Assembly (NCBI GenBank): GCA_036504595.1
Contig: DASXUX010000042.1
Location: 422,228 to 486,227 of the forward strand
Reading direction: 5' to 3'
DNA from: DASXUX01 sp036504595
GTDB taxonomy: Bacteria > Planctomycetota > SZUA-567 > H5-PLA8
Length of the DNA: 64,000 bases
Shown here piece by piece: positions 25,314 to 32,787 of this stretch (positions are counted from its first letter, which is position 1; every line of letters begins with the position of its first letter). The position numbers and the translations under genes were made by a program. Under the pieces are notes generated by a model. The model searched no databases and was not told the origin of the DNA. It worked only from the letters and a program-made list of their open reading frames with translations.

Positions 25314-27971
25314 TTAAGGGAACACCCTGAACTCCCAAATCGAATACCCCCACTCCGTCCCGCGCTGCGTCCCATTCATGCGCACGTAGCGAGCTTCGCG
25401 CGGCTTGAAGCTGAGCGAATCCAATCCGCCTTTCCCATTCGTCTTCTTGGCGACTTCGTCCCACTTCTGGCCGTCGTTCGAAATCTCAATCGCGTACACC
25501 TTCCCATACGCCCCTTCCCACAGCAGTTCCACGCGCGAGATTGTCTCCGCCTTGCCCAGGTCCACCATCAGCCACTGCGGGTCGCTGAACTCCGACGACC
25601 AGCGCGTGTCCGGGCGGCCATCGACCGCATTCGCCGCCGGATAAGTCTGCCCGTCTTTAGTGAGCTCCGACGCCGCCGTCGCTTTCTTTCCGACCGCCAG
25701 CCCCGCGCGCGCTTTCCGTTCCTGTTCCGTGAGCACCTGGAAATCGCGCAAGCTGCAAGTGGGGCGGGCGTCCCTGCCCGCCTGGGTAGCGCCGGCCTCC
25801 GCGCCGGCCCTCCGGTCCCCCTCTCCCCCGCGAGGGAGAGGGGTTAGGGGTGAGGGGGCACCCGGGATCAGCGCCGCCTCAAGCTGATACTTGCCCGACT
25901 CCGCCGGCACCGCACACGACAGCGTTACGCGCTTGTCGCCCAACGCCGGAACTTCAAGCGGCCCATCCTGCTTACTGATCTCTTTTCCGTCTCTCAGCAG
26001 ACGCAGGCTCACCTTCCCGCTCCAGTCCTGATACAGATCGTTGATGACGACCACCGGCACGTCGCGCTTTTCGCCGCCCGGCAGTTCATCGGCCCACAGG
26101 TCGATCATGATCCCCACCGGCGCGAACGAATCCCGCACGTACTTGTAGAACTGCGGCTCCCACGTCAGCTTCTCCACGTCCGTCCAGTGGTCACTCGTCT
26201 GCCCGTCCGCCCGCGAATAGCCGACCGCGCAAAAATGCAGCACGCCCGCGCACTTGCGGTGACTGCGCCAGAACTCCGTCTCCGCCGCCAGATATCGCGC
26301 GTAAAGCTCCCGCCGCTGTTCTGTGGTGGAATCCGGGCCGAGCAGATTCTTGTACAAATCCTTCGTGAGCGTCGTCGGCGTCCCGTCGCGGTTCAGCCAC
26401 AGCCAGCCGTACTCATTGATGATGATCGCATTCTTGCCGCTATTCGCCCGAGCGTTCCCGCCGGGCAGGCCTGAATCATTGGCGATATTCGCGAGCTTAT
26501 AGTGCGGATTCTGAAAGTGATACGGATGCGATTCGAAACTGTCCCCCGGCTGATCTTCTTTCCCGTACCCGTTGTCCCACGGCCGGTTCGACAGGTCGAG
26601 CTTCCGCGCTTCATGAATCGCCGCGCCGGTCTCGCTGCTCTGCGTCTCGTTTTGAGCGTCCCAGATCGCGACGCAGGGATGGTTCCAGCGCTCCTGCATC
26701 CACTCCGTGTACTCTTTGACAAGCTCATCGCTTTTCAGCTCCTTCGGCCACTTGCCCCACCCCGGCCCGCCGTACCAGATGGGGAACTCGTCCTGGATCA
26801 GTAGCCCTTCTTCGTCCGCGATCCGGTACCACATCTCCGGCGGAAAGCCGATGCAATACCGCAAGCTGTTCCAGTGCATGTCGCGGAACGACTTGTGCAG
26901 CCGCCTAACCCAGTCTTCCCGCCAAGGCTTGTCCCCGCGCTCGGAGTCCTCAAAGAACCGGTACAGCGTCACGTTGCTCCCGCGCAAAAAGTACGGCTTC
27001 CCATTCAAAATCGCCCGCCCCGTCGCCTGATCGAAATGGAACTCCCGCATGCCGAAGCGCTGGCGGACGAGATCAGCACCAGTGTTCACTACGACCTCAT
27101 AGAGGAAGGGATCTTCTGGGGACCAGAGATGACAGTCTTTAACCAGAACGCGAGCAGTACCTGTCTCGAAGCCATCCTTCTTATCGATATCAATGGTAGC
27201 CGGCGCCGAACCGACCTCCTTCTCTGATTTTGCTTCACGAACCGTGAATGTGACCGCCGCCCGAGCGTTCGCACTCGCCCCTCGTGCGTCCAGCTTTACA
27301 AGGATCACCACCTCCTGCTTGCCGATATCCGGCACCACCTGCACGCTCAGAATGTGCGGCATCCCCGTCCGAATCAGCTCCACCGAATCGTAAATCCCCG
27401 GAATGTACTTCTTCTTCTCGAAATCAAACCCGGATGGAATCGCCGGCGGCACGCTGTCTTTCCACGCGCCCACGCGAATGATCAGTTCGTTCTCGGCGTC
27501 AGCTTTCAGTGCCTCGCGCACGTCGAAGTATCCCGGCGTGAAGCACGGCAGATGCTCGCCAACCACCTTCCCGTTCAGCCACACCTTGGTTCCGAACATC
27601 GCCTTATGAACTTTCAGCAAAGCGACGGTAGCGCCGGCCTCCGTGCCGGCCGGCATTTTGAACGTCTTGCGGTACCAGAACGCTTCGCGCTTGGCGCTCT
27701 TCACGCCGACTTCCTCAAACGCCGGCGTCGCCATGTCGATCAAGCCGGGCACCGGACATTTGCGCTCAAACTTCTCAGGCACTTTCTCCATCTCGCCTTC
27801 CGCAACGTCCCACGTCCCATCCAGCGACGTCACGACGCGTGGCGAATCCGCCGCCGCGCTCACCCAGCAAACCACCGCCGCCAAGAACAGCCAGCCGCCC
27901 CTCTGCGCGAATTTCATAATCTCTCCTCTACGTGTGCCCGTCTGGTATAGCGCAACCTTCCCAAGAGCCAA
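25314..27971 (-). CDS. secreted GH2 glycoside hydrolase with discoidin domain
   Basis: The 885-residue product has an N-terminal hydrophobic signal (WLFLAAVVCWVSAAAD) after a short basic leader; the ATG at 27917 (MKFAQRGGW) is the likelier start. GH2 domains follow: jelly-roll (residues about 45-210), Ig-like, then the TIM barrel with AIWDAQNETQ (acid/base Glu of the NE pair) and IIINEYGWLW (nucleophile Glu). The C-terminus (about 755-885) is an F5/8 type C domain. It is probably a beta-galactosidase or beta-glucuronidase. Two repeat-derived segments interrupt it: PAGTEAGAT near the start and a 40-residue SPLTPLPRGGEG-type block just before the discoidin domain. Confidence 0.85.
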   Translation of the reverse strand: MALGKVALYQTGTRRGEIMKFAQRGGWLFLAAVVCWVSAAADSPRVVTSLDGTWDVAEGEMEKVPEKFERKCPVPGLIDMATPAFEEVGVKSAKREAFWYRKTFKMPAGTEAGATVALLKVHKAMFGTKVWLNGKVVGEHLPCFTPGYFDVREALKADAENELIIRVGAWKDSVPPAIPSGFDFEKKKYIPGIYDSVELIRTGMPHILSVQVVPDIGKQEVVILVKLDARGASANARAAVTFTVREAKSEKEVGSAPATIDIDKKDGFETGTARVLVKDCHLWSPEDPFLYEVVVNTGADLVRQRFGMREFHFDQATGRAILNGKPYFLRGSNVTLYRFFEDSERGDKPWREDWVRRLHKSFRDMHWNSLRYCIGFPPEMWYRIADEEGLLIQDEFPIWYGGPGWGKWPKELKSDELVKEYTEWMQERWNHPCVAIWDAQNETQSSETGAAIHEARKLDLSNRPWDNGYGKEDQPGDSFESHPYHFQNPHYKLANIANDSGLPGGNARANSGKNAIIINEYGWLWLNRDGTPTTLTKDLYKNLLGPDSTTEQRRELYARYLAAETEFWRSHRKCAGVLHFCAVGYSRADGQTSDHWTDVEKLTWEPQFYKYVRDSFAPVGIMIDLWADELPGGEKRDVPVVVINDLYQDWSGKVSLRLLRDGKEISKQDGPLEVPALGDKRVTLSCAVPAESGKYQLEAALIPGAPSPLTPLPRGGEGDRRAGAEAGATQAGRDARPTCSLRDFQVLTEQERKARAGLAVGKKATAASELTKDGQTYPAANAVDGRPDTRWSSEFSDPQWLMVDLGKAETISRVELLWEGAYGKVYAIEISNDGQKWDEVAKKTNGKGGLDSLSFKPREARYVRMNGTQRGTEWGYSIWEFRVFP
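25760..25863. repeat. composite of three repeat types inside the GH2 gene
   Basis: Three elements are joined end to end: GGGCGGGCGTCCCTGCCCGCC (a palindrome), the GTAGCGCCGGCCTCC element (25794-25818) and the CTCCCCCGCGAGGGAGAGGGG element with its TTAGGGGTGAGGGGG tail. The last is nearly identical to 12955-12998. The whole block is translated in frame on the minus strand as about 40 residues between two structured domains. Confidence 0.75.
27627..27654. repeat. GTAGCGCCGGCCTCC element near the 5' end of the GH2 gene
   Basis: This copy matches the iorA copy over its full length and codes for PAGTEAGAT on the minus strand, inserted between KTFKM and VALLKVHKA in the jelly-roll domain. Confidence 0.75.
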
Positions 27972-28282
27972 GAGCCAAGAGCTAAGAGCTAAGAGCCAAG
28001 CCCCGCTCCCCGCTTGACGGGCGGCATAGGATTCTTAAACTATTGCGACCCTTTTGGATAGCGTTGGTGCGCGATCCAAAAAGACAGCCGTACCAGTAGG
28101 CAGCGTCCGTGGCATGACGGATTGCAGACTTCGGAATGAGCGACACAGAGGCACGAGGGCACAGAGTTGTAACAGAGCTTTCCAATTCGTTCTCTGCGCA
28201 CCTCTGCCGCCTCAGCGTCTCTGCGTTGAAGTGAATCATTCCGCAATCCGCAATCCGAAATCCGCAATAGAGAGAGGTTGTC
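27972..28282. repeat. 311-bp divergent gap with AAGAGCCAAGAGCT and GCAATCC word arrays
   Basis: The GH2 and lysC genes diverge here. Words of AGAGCCAAGAGCTA occupy about 27959-28004, and CCGCAATCCGCAATCCGAAAT words occupy 28241-28268 directly before the lysC ribosome-binding site. I see no lysine riboswitch or T-box. Promoters are not obvious. Confidence 0.5.
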
Positions 28283-29629
28283 ATGAAAGTCATGAAATTC
28301 GGCGGTACGTCCGTGGGCAGCCCGGAAGCCATCCAGCGCTGTGCGGAATTGGTCGAGCGCGAGATCAAGCTGAGCGGCAAGAAGCCGGTGATCGTGGTCT
28401 CGGCCCATTCGAAAGTAACCGATAAGCTGCTCGACGCCGCCAAGCGGGCCGTCAAGGGAGACGTGGACGCGCCATTCAATATCGTCGCCAACCGCCACTA
28501 CGAGATTCTCGACGGCTTGAAGCTGCCGCGCACGATCGCCGAACCGCTCCTGGGTGAGCTGCACGATCTGCTCCGGGGCATCCACATGGTCAAGGAGGTC
28601 ACGCCCCGGCTGTACGATTACGTGGCCAGCTTCGGCGAACGTCTTTCCGTGCGCTGCTTCACCGCCGTGCTGCAAGTGCGCGGGCACAAAGACGCGGAAG
28701 GGTTCGACGCCTACGATCTGGGCTTCCAGACCGATTCGCGCTTCATGAACGCCCGCCCGCTCCCCGATACCTACGAGAAGATCGCTGACGCCTTCAAGCC
28801 GCACAAAGGCAAACTCGCGGTCGTGACCGGCTTCATCGCCAAAGACAAGAACGGCGACATCACGACCATTGGCCGCTCGGGCTCCGACTTCTCCGCCGCG
28901 ATTTTCGGCGCTGCGTTGCGAGCCGACGAAATCCAGGTCTGGAAGGACGTCCCCGGCGTGATGACCTGCGACCCGTCGGTGATCAAGGATGCTCGTCCGC
29001 TGGCGAAGCTGACGTTCGAAGAAGCGTCGGAACTGGCGTACTACGGCGCGGAAGTGCTGCATCCCGCGACAATGGTCCCGGCGATGATGCACGACATTCC
29101 CGTGCGCGTGCTGCACACGTTCGATCCGGAAGCCCCGGGCACGCTGATCACCACCAAACCTGAGACCGACCCGAAGTTCCCCATCAAGTGCATCGTCTAC
29201 AAGGAAGACCAGACGCTGATCAACGTCCGCAGCGAACGCATGCTGGGCATGGAAGGCTTCATGGCTCGGATGTTCGCCATCTTCGAAAAACACCGCATCG
29301 TCATCGACATGATTTCGACCAGCGAAGTGAGCGTCTCGATGACGACGAACGTCACCGACGAGCACAAGCTGGAATCGCTACATAAGGATCTGCTGGACCT
29401 GGCGAGCAAGGTTGAGATTCAGCCGGGCAAGACGATTTTCGCGGTCGTCGGCGAAGGCATGAAGCACACCGTCGGGTTGGCCTCGCGCGCGTTCAAGGCC
29501 GTCGCCAGCGTGGGCGTGAGCCTGCAGATGATTTCCCAGGGCGCCAGCGAGATCAACATCACCTTCCTGGTTGATAACAGCGAGATCAGCAAAGTTTGCC
29601 CCGCGCTGCACAAAGAATTTTTTGGGTAA
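28283..29629 (+). CDS. lysC: aspartate kinase
   Basis: The 448-residue enzyme phosphorylates L-aspartate, the first step to lysine, threonine and methionine. The N-terminal KFGGTSVGSPEAI is the kinase ATP-site motif, TTIGRSGSDFSA and WKDVPGVMTCDP are further catalytic signatures, and residues about 300-448 form two ACT domains for feedback control (MLGMEGFMARMFAIFEKH). ATG is preceded by GAGAGG. A strong terminator follows 38 bp downstream, so it is probably monocistronic. lysA is present elsewhere in the window. Confidence 0.95.
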   Translation: MKVMKFGGTSVGSPEAIQRCAELVEREIKLSGKKPVIVVSAHSKVTDKLLDAAKRAVKGDVDAPFNIVANRHYEILDGLKLPRTIAEPLLGELHDLLRGIHMVKEVTPRLYDYVASFGERLSVRCFTAVLQVRGHKDAEGFDAYDLGFQTDSRFMNARPLPDTYEKIADAFKPHKGKLAVVTGFIAKDKNGDITTIGRSGSDFSAAIFGAALRADEIQVWKDVPGVMTCDPSVIKDARPLAKLTFEEASELAYYGAEVLHPATMVPAMMHDIPVRVLHTFDPEAPGTLITTKPETDPKFPIKCIVYKEDQTLINVRSERMLGMEGFMARMFAIFEKHRIVIDMISTSEVSVSMTTNVTDEHKLESLHKDLLDLASKVEIQPGKTIFAVVGEGMKHTVGLASRAFKAVASVGVSLQMISQGASEINITFLVDNSEISKVCPALHKEFFG

Positions 29630-29666
29630 TGGTAATGGTTACTTGGTGAGTGGTACTTGCTTGGCG

Positions 29667-29699
29667 GCCGGCGCGGAAATTTGCGCCGGCGGTTTTTGT
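29667..29699 (+). terminator. intrinsic terminator of lysC
   Basis: A perfect 8-bp stem GCCGGCGC/GCGCCGGC with loop GGAAATTT is followed by GG and TTTTT. It is placed between lysC and the convergent PIN toxin gene. Confidence 0.85.
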
Positions 29700-29703
29700 C
29701 GGG

Positions 29704-30120
29704 CTACTCGAAAGAGTAGGTGGCGAGAAATTCGTGTGGGGTTAACGCCGGAGGGGCATCTTTTGGAAAATCACGTTTGTTGCGGGTAATAATGCAGTCG
29801 GCTGCGGTGTGCACCGAACTGAAGTATTGGACAGCATCTTCAAAATCAGAAATGTCTGAATCTATGGCTTGGTTTACGATTTGTGCATCGCACAGGATGG
29901 TCGTGAAGATATCGCGCGTCTTCCGCAACATTTGCCTGGCGTCGAGGGCGCCCTGATGGTGACGGGCAACATAGTAGACGTTCGTAAAGCTGAGTGCTGA
30001 TACGCAACCGTGAATCTTGCCGGTCTCGGCTAAGCTCCAGAGCTTTGCCGCGTCCGCATAGAACGGCTCGCGATTGAGCAAGACGTCCAGGAGAACGTTG
30101 GTGTCAAGGAGAACCTTCAT
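29704..30120 (-). CDS. PIN-domain ribonuclease toxin (VapC-type)
   Basis: The 138-residue protein has the PIN layout: MKVLLDTNVLLDVLL with the first catalytic Asp, DFEDAVQYF with the central acidic pair, and ADCIITRNKRDF with the last Asp. PIN toxins cleave RNA and are silenced by a cognate antitoxin. The gene overlaps the upstream small gene by 4 bp (ATGA), as usual for toxin-antitoxin operons. Confidence 0.87.
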   Translation of the reverse strand: MKVLLDTNVLLDVLLNREPFYADAAKLWSLAETGKIHGCVSALSFTNVYYVARHHQGALDARQMLRKTRDIFTTILCDAQIVNQAIDSDISDFEDAVQYFSSVHTAADCIITRNKRDFPKDAPPALTPHEFLATYSFE

Positions 30121-30368
30121 GGTTTGATATCGTATCTTGCCAAGAGGGCCTCTTCAATGAGTTGCCGATCGGTCTTGTCTTTCGGGGCAGAGATAATCCC
30201 CGTCAACTGACGCGTAATCGGTGCGATGGGTATATTATTTTTCCGCTTCTGCGCCCTAAAGCGCACAAAGCGCTCGAACATCGAGGACACGCTGGTCTTG
30301 TCTTCGGCGGCCAGTCGTTTCGCGAGCTTCACAACATCTTTGTCAACACTGAGGGTTAGCCTGCTCAT
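30117..30368 (-). CDS. antitoxin (DUF6364/ribbon-helix-helix-like) of the PIN toxin
   Basis: I choose the ATG at 30368 (83 residues, MSRLTLSVDKDVVKLAKRLA) because GGAG lies 8 bases upstream; an earlier start at 30395 lacks one. The N-terminal strand followed by helices resembles the ribbon-helix-helix/DUF6364 antitoxin fold, and the C-terminal half is the toxin-wrapping part. It likely represses its own promoter. It overlaps the PIN gene by 4 bp. Confidence 0.75.
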   Translation of the reverse strand: MSRLTLSVDKDVVKLAKRLAAEDKTSVSSMFERFVRFRAQKRKNNIPIAPITRQLTGIISAPKDKTDRQLIEEALLARYDIKP

Positions 30369-30456
30369 GAGCCTGACTCCAGACGTATTACCCATAAGAA
30401 ATGATAGGTGCTAAGAACTTTTTGGCAAGTCTGCGCTTCGCGCTATGAGCGACAGC

Positions 30457-30867
30457 TCAGGCGCTGCTCCAATCTTCGACGCTGACGCCCTCCAGACCGC
30501 GGAAGTGGCGAGGGTTCAGCGTCGCCACTACCAACCCATGAACTTGTGCCGTGGCAGCGATAAGCAGGTCTAGGTCCGGCACTGGCCGCCCGCGCTGATG
30601 CAACTGGGCTTTCAAAATGGCGTAAGCATCCGCCACTTCGAGGTCAACCGGCAAGGCGGGCAACCTTCCGCGCAGCAGCGTGCGGTAGGCTTCGGCGAGT
30701 TTCCTGGAGCCCTTCAGGTGGACGCCGTACTGCACTTCGGCTTCCACGAGCACCGAGGTGGCAAGCTTGCCGTCGCCCAGGCGCTCCCAACGCCGCACCA
30801 CCGACGCGAGGGGCCGCGGCCGCAGCGGCTGGCAGAACACAGAGGTGTCTAACAGGTGCGTGGCCAT
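30457..30867 (-). CDS. PIN-domain toxin (VapC-type), second module
   Basis: The 136-residue protein begins HLLDTSVFCQPL with the first PIN aspartate, has EAEVQYGV with the conserved glutamate and VPDLDLLIAATAQVHGLVVATLNPRHF with the C-terminal aspartates. It lies 9 bp downstream of a Phd-type antitoxin gene in the same direction. It is not closely similar to the PIN protein 340 bp away. Confidence 0.87.
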   Translation of the reverse strand: MATHLLDTSVFCQPLRPRPLASVVRRWERLGDGKLATSVLVEAEVQYGVHLKGSRKLAEAYRTLLRGRLPALPVDLEVADAYAILKAQLHQRGRPVPDLDLLIAATAQVHGLVVATLNPRHFRGLEGVSVEDWSSA

Positions 30868-30876
30868 ACCGAACGC

Positions 30877-31137
30877 TCATCCCAACGGGTTGCGCCAGGT
30901 GCGGCGGTCCACTTTGCGCTCCGGCAAGTCGAAGTCTTCGTCCAGCGGGCCGTGGGCTCGCTCAAACTCCTTCCGCCGCGTCCATACCGATCGATTCGGT
31001 GAATCTTGAGGACAGGGCGCAATGACAACCCACGGCCGCCCGCGGCGGGTGATCCGAACCGCACAGCCGGTGCGAGACACCCGGTCGCAGATTTCGGACA
31101 ACTTAGTCTTGGCCTCGAACAGCCCAACGCTTTTCAT
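30877..31137 (-). CDS. Phd/YefM-type antitoxin
   Basis: The 86-residue product starts MKSVGLFEAKTKLSEICDRV, the standard N-terminal DNA-binding domain of Phd/YefM antitoxins, then RITRRGRPWVVIAP. The acidic C-terminal part (AHGPLDEDFDLPERK) is the likely toxin-binding tail. It precedes the second VapC gene and would autoregulate the pair. Confidence 0.87.
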   Translation of the reverse strand: MKSVGLFEAKTKLSEICDRVSRTGCAVRITRRGRPWVVIAPCPQDSPNRSVWTRRKEFERAHGPLDEDFDLPERKVDRRTWRNPLG

Positions 31138-31228
31138 GTCTGTATCATACTAGTTGACTAGATTGTTTGCAATCCCCCTTTGCCGAATGAATGGCGCCGT
31201 AGGAGAGCAATTGACCACCGTTCAGCCG

Positions 31229-31729
31229 CTACCGCACCATCCACGCCACAAACGCCGCGAAACTAAGAAGCCCTGGTGCGAGCAGGCGGAATAGGCCCGG
31301 CCAGCTATGGCAATCGTCCGGCGGAGCCGACCATCCGACCCACATGCAGGCTGCGGCCCAGATCCAGAGCGTGACCAGCGCGGCGGCGGACACCGCTAGC
31401 GGTGGGAAAAGCCCTTCTGAGACAGGCCACTTGATCACCGGAAGAAATAACAGCGCTGCCTGCGGAAGCATGGCAATGGCTAGAACCAGCAAACCATCCC
31501 GGAAGCGCTGAGCGTGGCGCTCTGAGTTAGCGGTTGCGGGAACAAAGCCGCTGATATTCGGCCAGAAGAAGCCGTACCAGAGACCAAGCAGGCTGATGAG
31601 CGTACCGCCGAGAAACGCGATGAGGACCGGCACGACGGTGAGCTCGCGGCCGAGACGATCGACGGCAAAGCCCAGCCCCATCGCGATGAGGACGAGCAGA
31701 AATGCGAGAACGAAGCCGAGTAAGCGCAT
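31229..31729 (-). CDS. small membrane protein, paralogue of its neighbour
   Basis: This 166-residue protein has four to five hydrophobic segments and no recognised domain. The segment DGLLVLAIAMLPQAALLFLPV aligns with DALLLTAIAAIPQALILTLPV in the protein encoded just upstream, and both have a tryptophan-rich helix next (LWIWAAACMW and VWAWISLCLH). The two genes therefore look like a tandem duplication. Function unknown. Confidence 0.6.
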   Translation of the reverse strand: MRLLGFVLAFLLVLIAMGLGFAVDRLGRELTVVPVLIAFLGGTLISLLGLWYGFFWPNISGFVPATANSERHAQRFRDGLLVLAIAMLPQAALLFLPVIKWPVSEGLFPPLAVSAAALVTLWIWAAACMWVGWSAPPDDCHSWPGLFRLLAPGLLSFAAFVAWMVR

Positions 31730-31739
31730 GGCTCAATTC

Positions 31740-32186
31740 CTAGCGGATGCTCGACAAACCATACGTGATGAACGCCGCGGCGCTGACGACGGCTGGCATG
31801 GCTAACAAGAGCAGCCAGAGCCAACCCAACCGTACGCGACTGGCACGTCGGGCACGATGAAGACAGAGGCTGATCCACGCCCAGACTGTGAACACGGCTG
31901 CCCCGGCCATAATCGCCGGCTCGGCCAACGTTACTGGGACCTGTTGCGGACCGGTCGGATAGACGACCGGAAGCGTGAGTATAAGCGCCTGCGGGATCGC
32001 GGCGATAGCCGTCAACAGCAGAGCGTCATTCAGATACGGATTGCGCAACTGCGTGTCCCGAGGCGCCGAACGCCATGAGAAAAAACGCACGAAGCGAATC
32101 ACGCCGAGCAGCAAGCCACCAAGGAACACGGAGAAGACTGCAGTTCGGTATAAATCGGCCACCTGCACCGCGAGACACCTCGTCAA
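31740..32186 (-). CDS. small membrane protein, paralogue of its neighbour
   Basis: This 148-residue protein has four hydrophobic segments and shares the LLxxAIAxxPQAxxLxLPV core with the next gene, 10 bp downstream in the same direction. The start is uncertain; the first residues (MTRCLAVQVADLY) are not hydrophobic. The pair probably forms one transcription unit, possibly with the dUTPase-like gene 20 bp upstream. Function unknown. Confidence 0.55.
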   Translation of the reverse strand: MTRCLAVQVADLYRTAVFSVFLGGLLLGVIRFVRFFSWRSAPRDTQLRNPYLNDALLLTAIAAIPQALILTLPVVYPTGPQQVPVTLAEPAIMAGAAVFTVWAWISLCLHRARRASRVRLGWLWLLLLAMPAVVSAAAFITYGLSSIR

Positions 32187-32206
32187 CGGCGCTGAGAGCG
32201 CCTGTA

Positions 32207-32659
32207 TTACACGATGCCCTTATTGTCCTTCTCGTCCTTCGTCGCTTTCGAATACCCGTTTTCCTGGCGTTGCTTGTTCACTTCGCGCTTGGCGGCGTAG
32301 ATGCGGTGGAAGTCGTCAGCGGTCATGCCGGCGGCAAGCGCGAGGCTGGTCAGGAAGTGCATCAGATCTACGATTTCCACACGGATGTTCTGCAGGTCGA
32401 TCTTGTCCTTGCTCCACCACTTCCAGAGCAACTCGTCCTCAAGTTCGGCCGATTCGGCCTGCAACGCGCGCAGGTAATTGCGCAGCCATTGATTCGGCAA
32501 GCCGTTCGGGCCCAGTTCACCGCGCTCCAGCGCCTCGCGAATGGCCGCCATCGTCAACACCTTGCCGTCGGGCCCGCGAATATCCTGCTTCTTGAAAATG
32601 CCGTCGTTGAGTTCGCTTTGCGCCGCAAAAATCTCGTGCAATTTGTCGATCTCAGGCAT
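32207..32659 (-). CDS. dUTPase-like all-alpha NTP pyrophosphatase
   Basis: The 150-residue helical protein has the two acidic motifs of dimeric dUTPases/MazG-like enzymes: ESAELEDELLWKWW and NIRVEIVDLMHFL, which bind magnesium in the family. It would hydrolyse dUTP or another nucleoside triphosphate to the monophosphate and pyrophosphate, keeping uracil out of DNA. The C-terminal tail is lysine-rich. Confidence 0.72.
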   Translation of the reverse strand: MPEIDKLHEIFAAQSELNDGIFKKQDIRGPDGKVLTMAAIREALERGELGPNGLPNQWLRNYLRALQAESAELEDELLWKWWSKDKIDLQNIRVEIVDLMHFLTSLALAAGMTADDFHRIYAAKREVNKQRQENGYSKATKDEKDNKGIV

Positions 32660-32696
32660 GGTCGTCCTTTCGTGAATGCAACAAACGAGACCTGTG

Positions 32697-32781
32697 AGGG
32701 TATGGGGTCTCGGGTATGGGGTATGATTGCGGCTGTAACATTCAATGCCTTACCCATACCCCATACCCGATACCCGATAAC
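32697..32781. repeat. inverted pair of GGGTATG word arrays
   Basis: Words GGGTATGGGGT and CGGGTATGGGGTATG at 32698-32729 face their complements CCCATACCCCATACCCGATACCCG at 32754-32780 across about 25 bp. They can form a long hairpin in the gap between two minus-strand genes. The arrangement parallels that at 19461-19561. Confidence 0.65.
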
Positions 32782-32787
32782 CCGCTG

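Noticed and set aside
28005..28282. Lysine riboswitch or T-box before lysC
   Set aside because: No conserved L-box core or T-box TGGNACC sequence was found; the region is word repeats.
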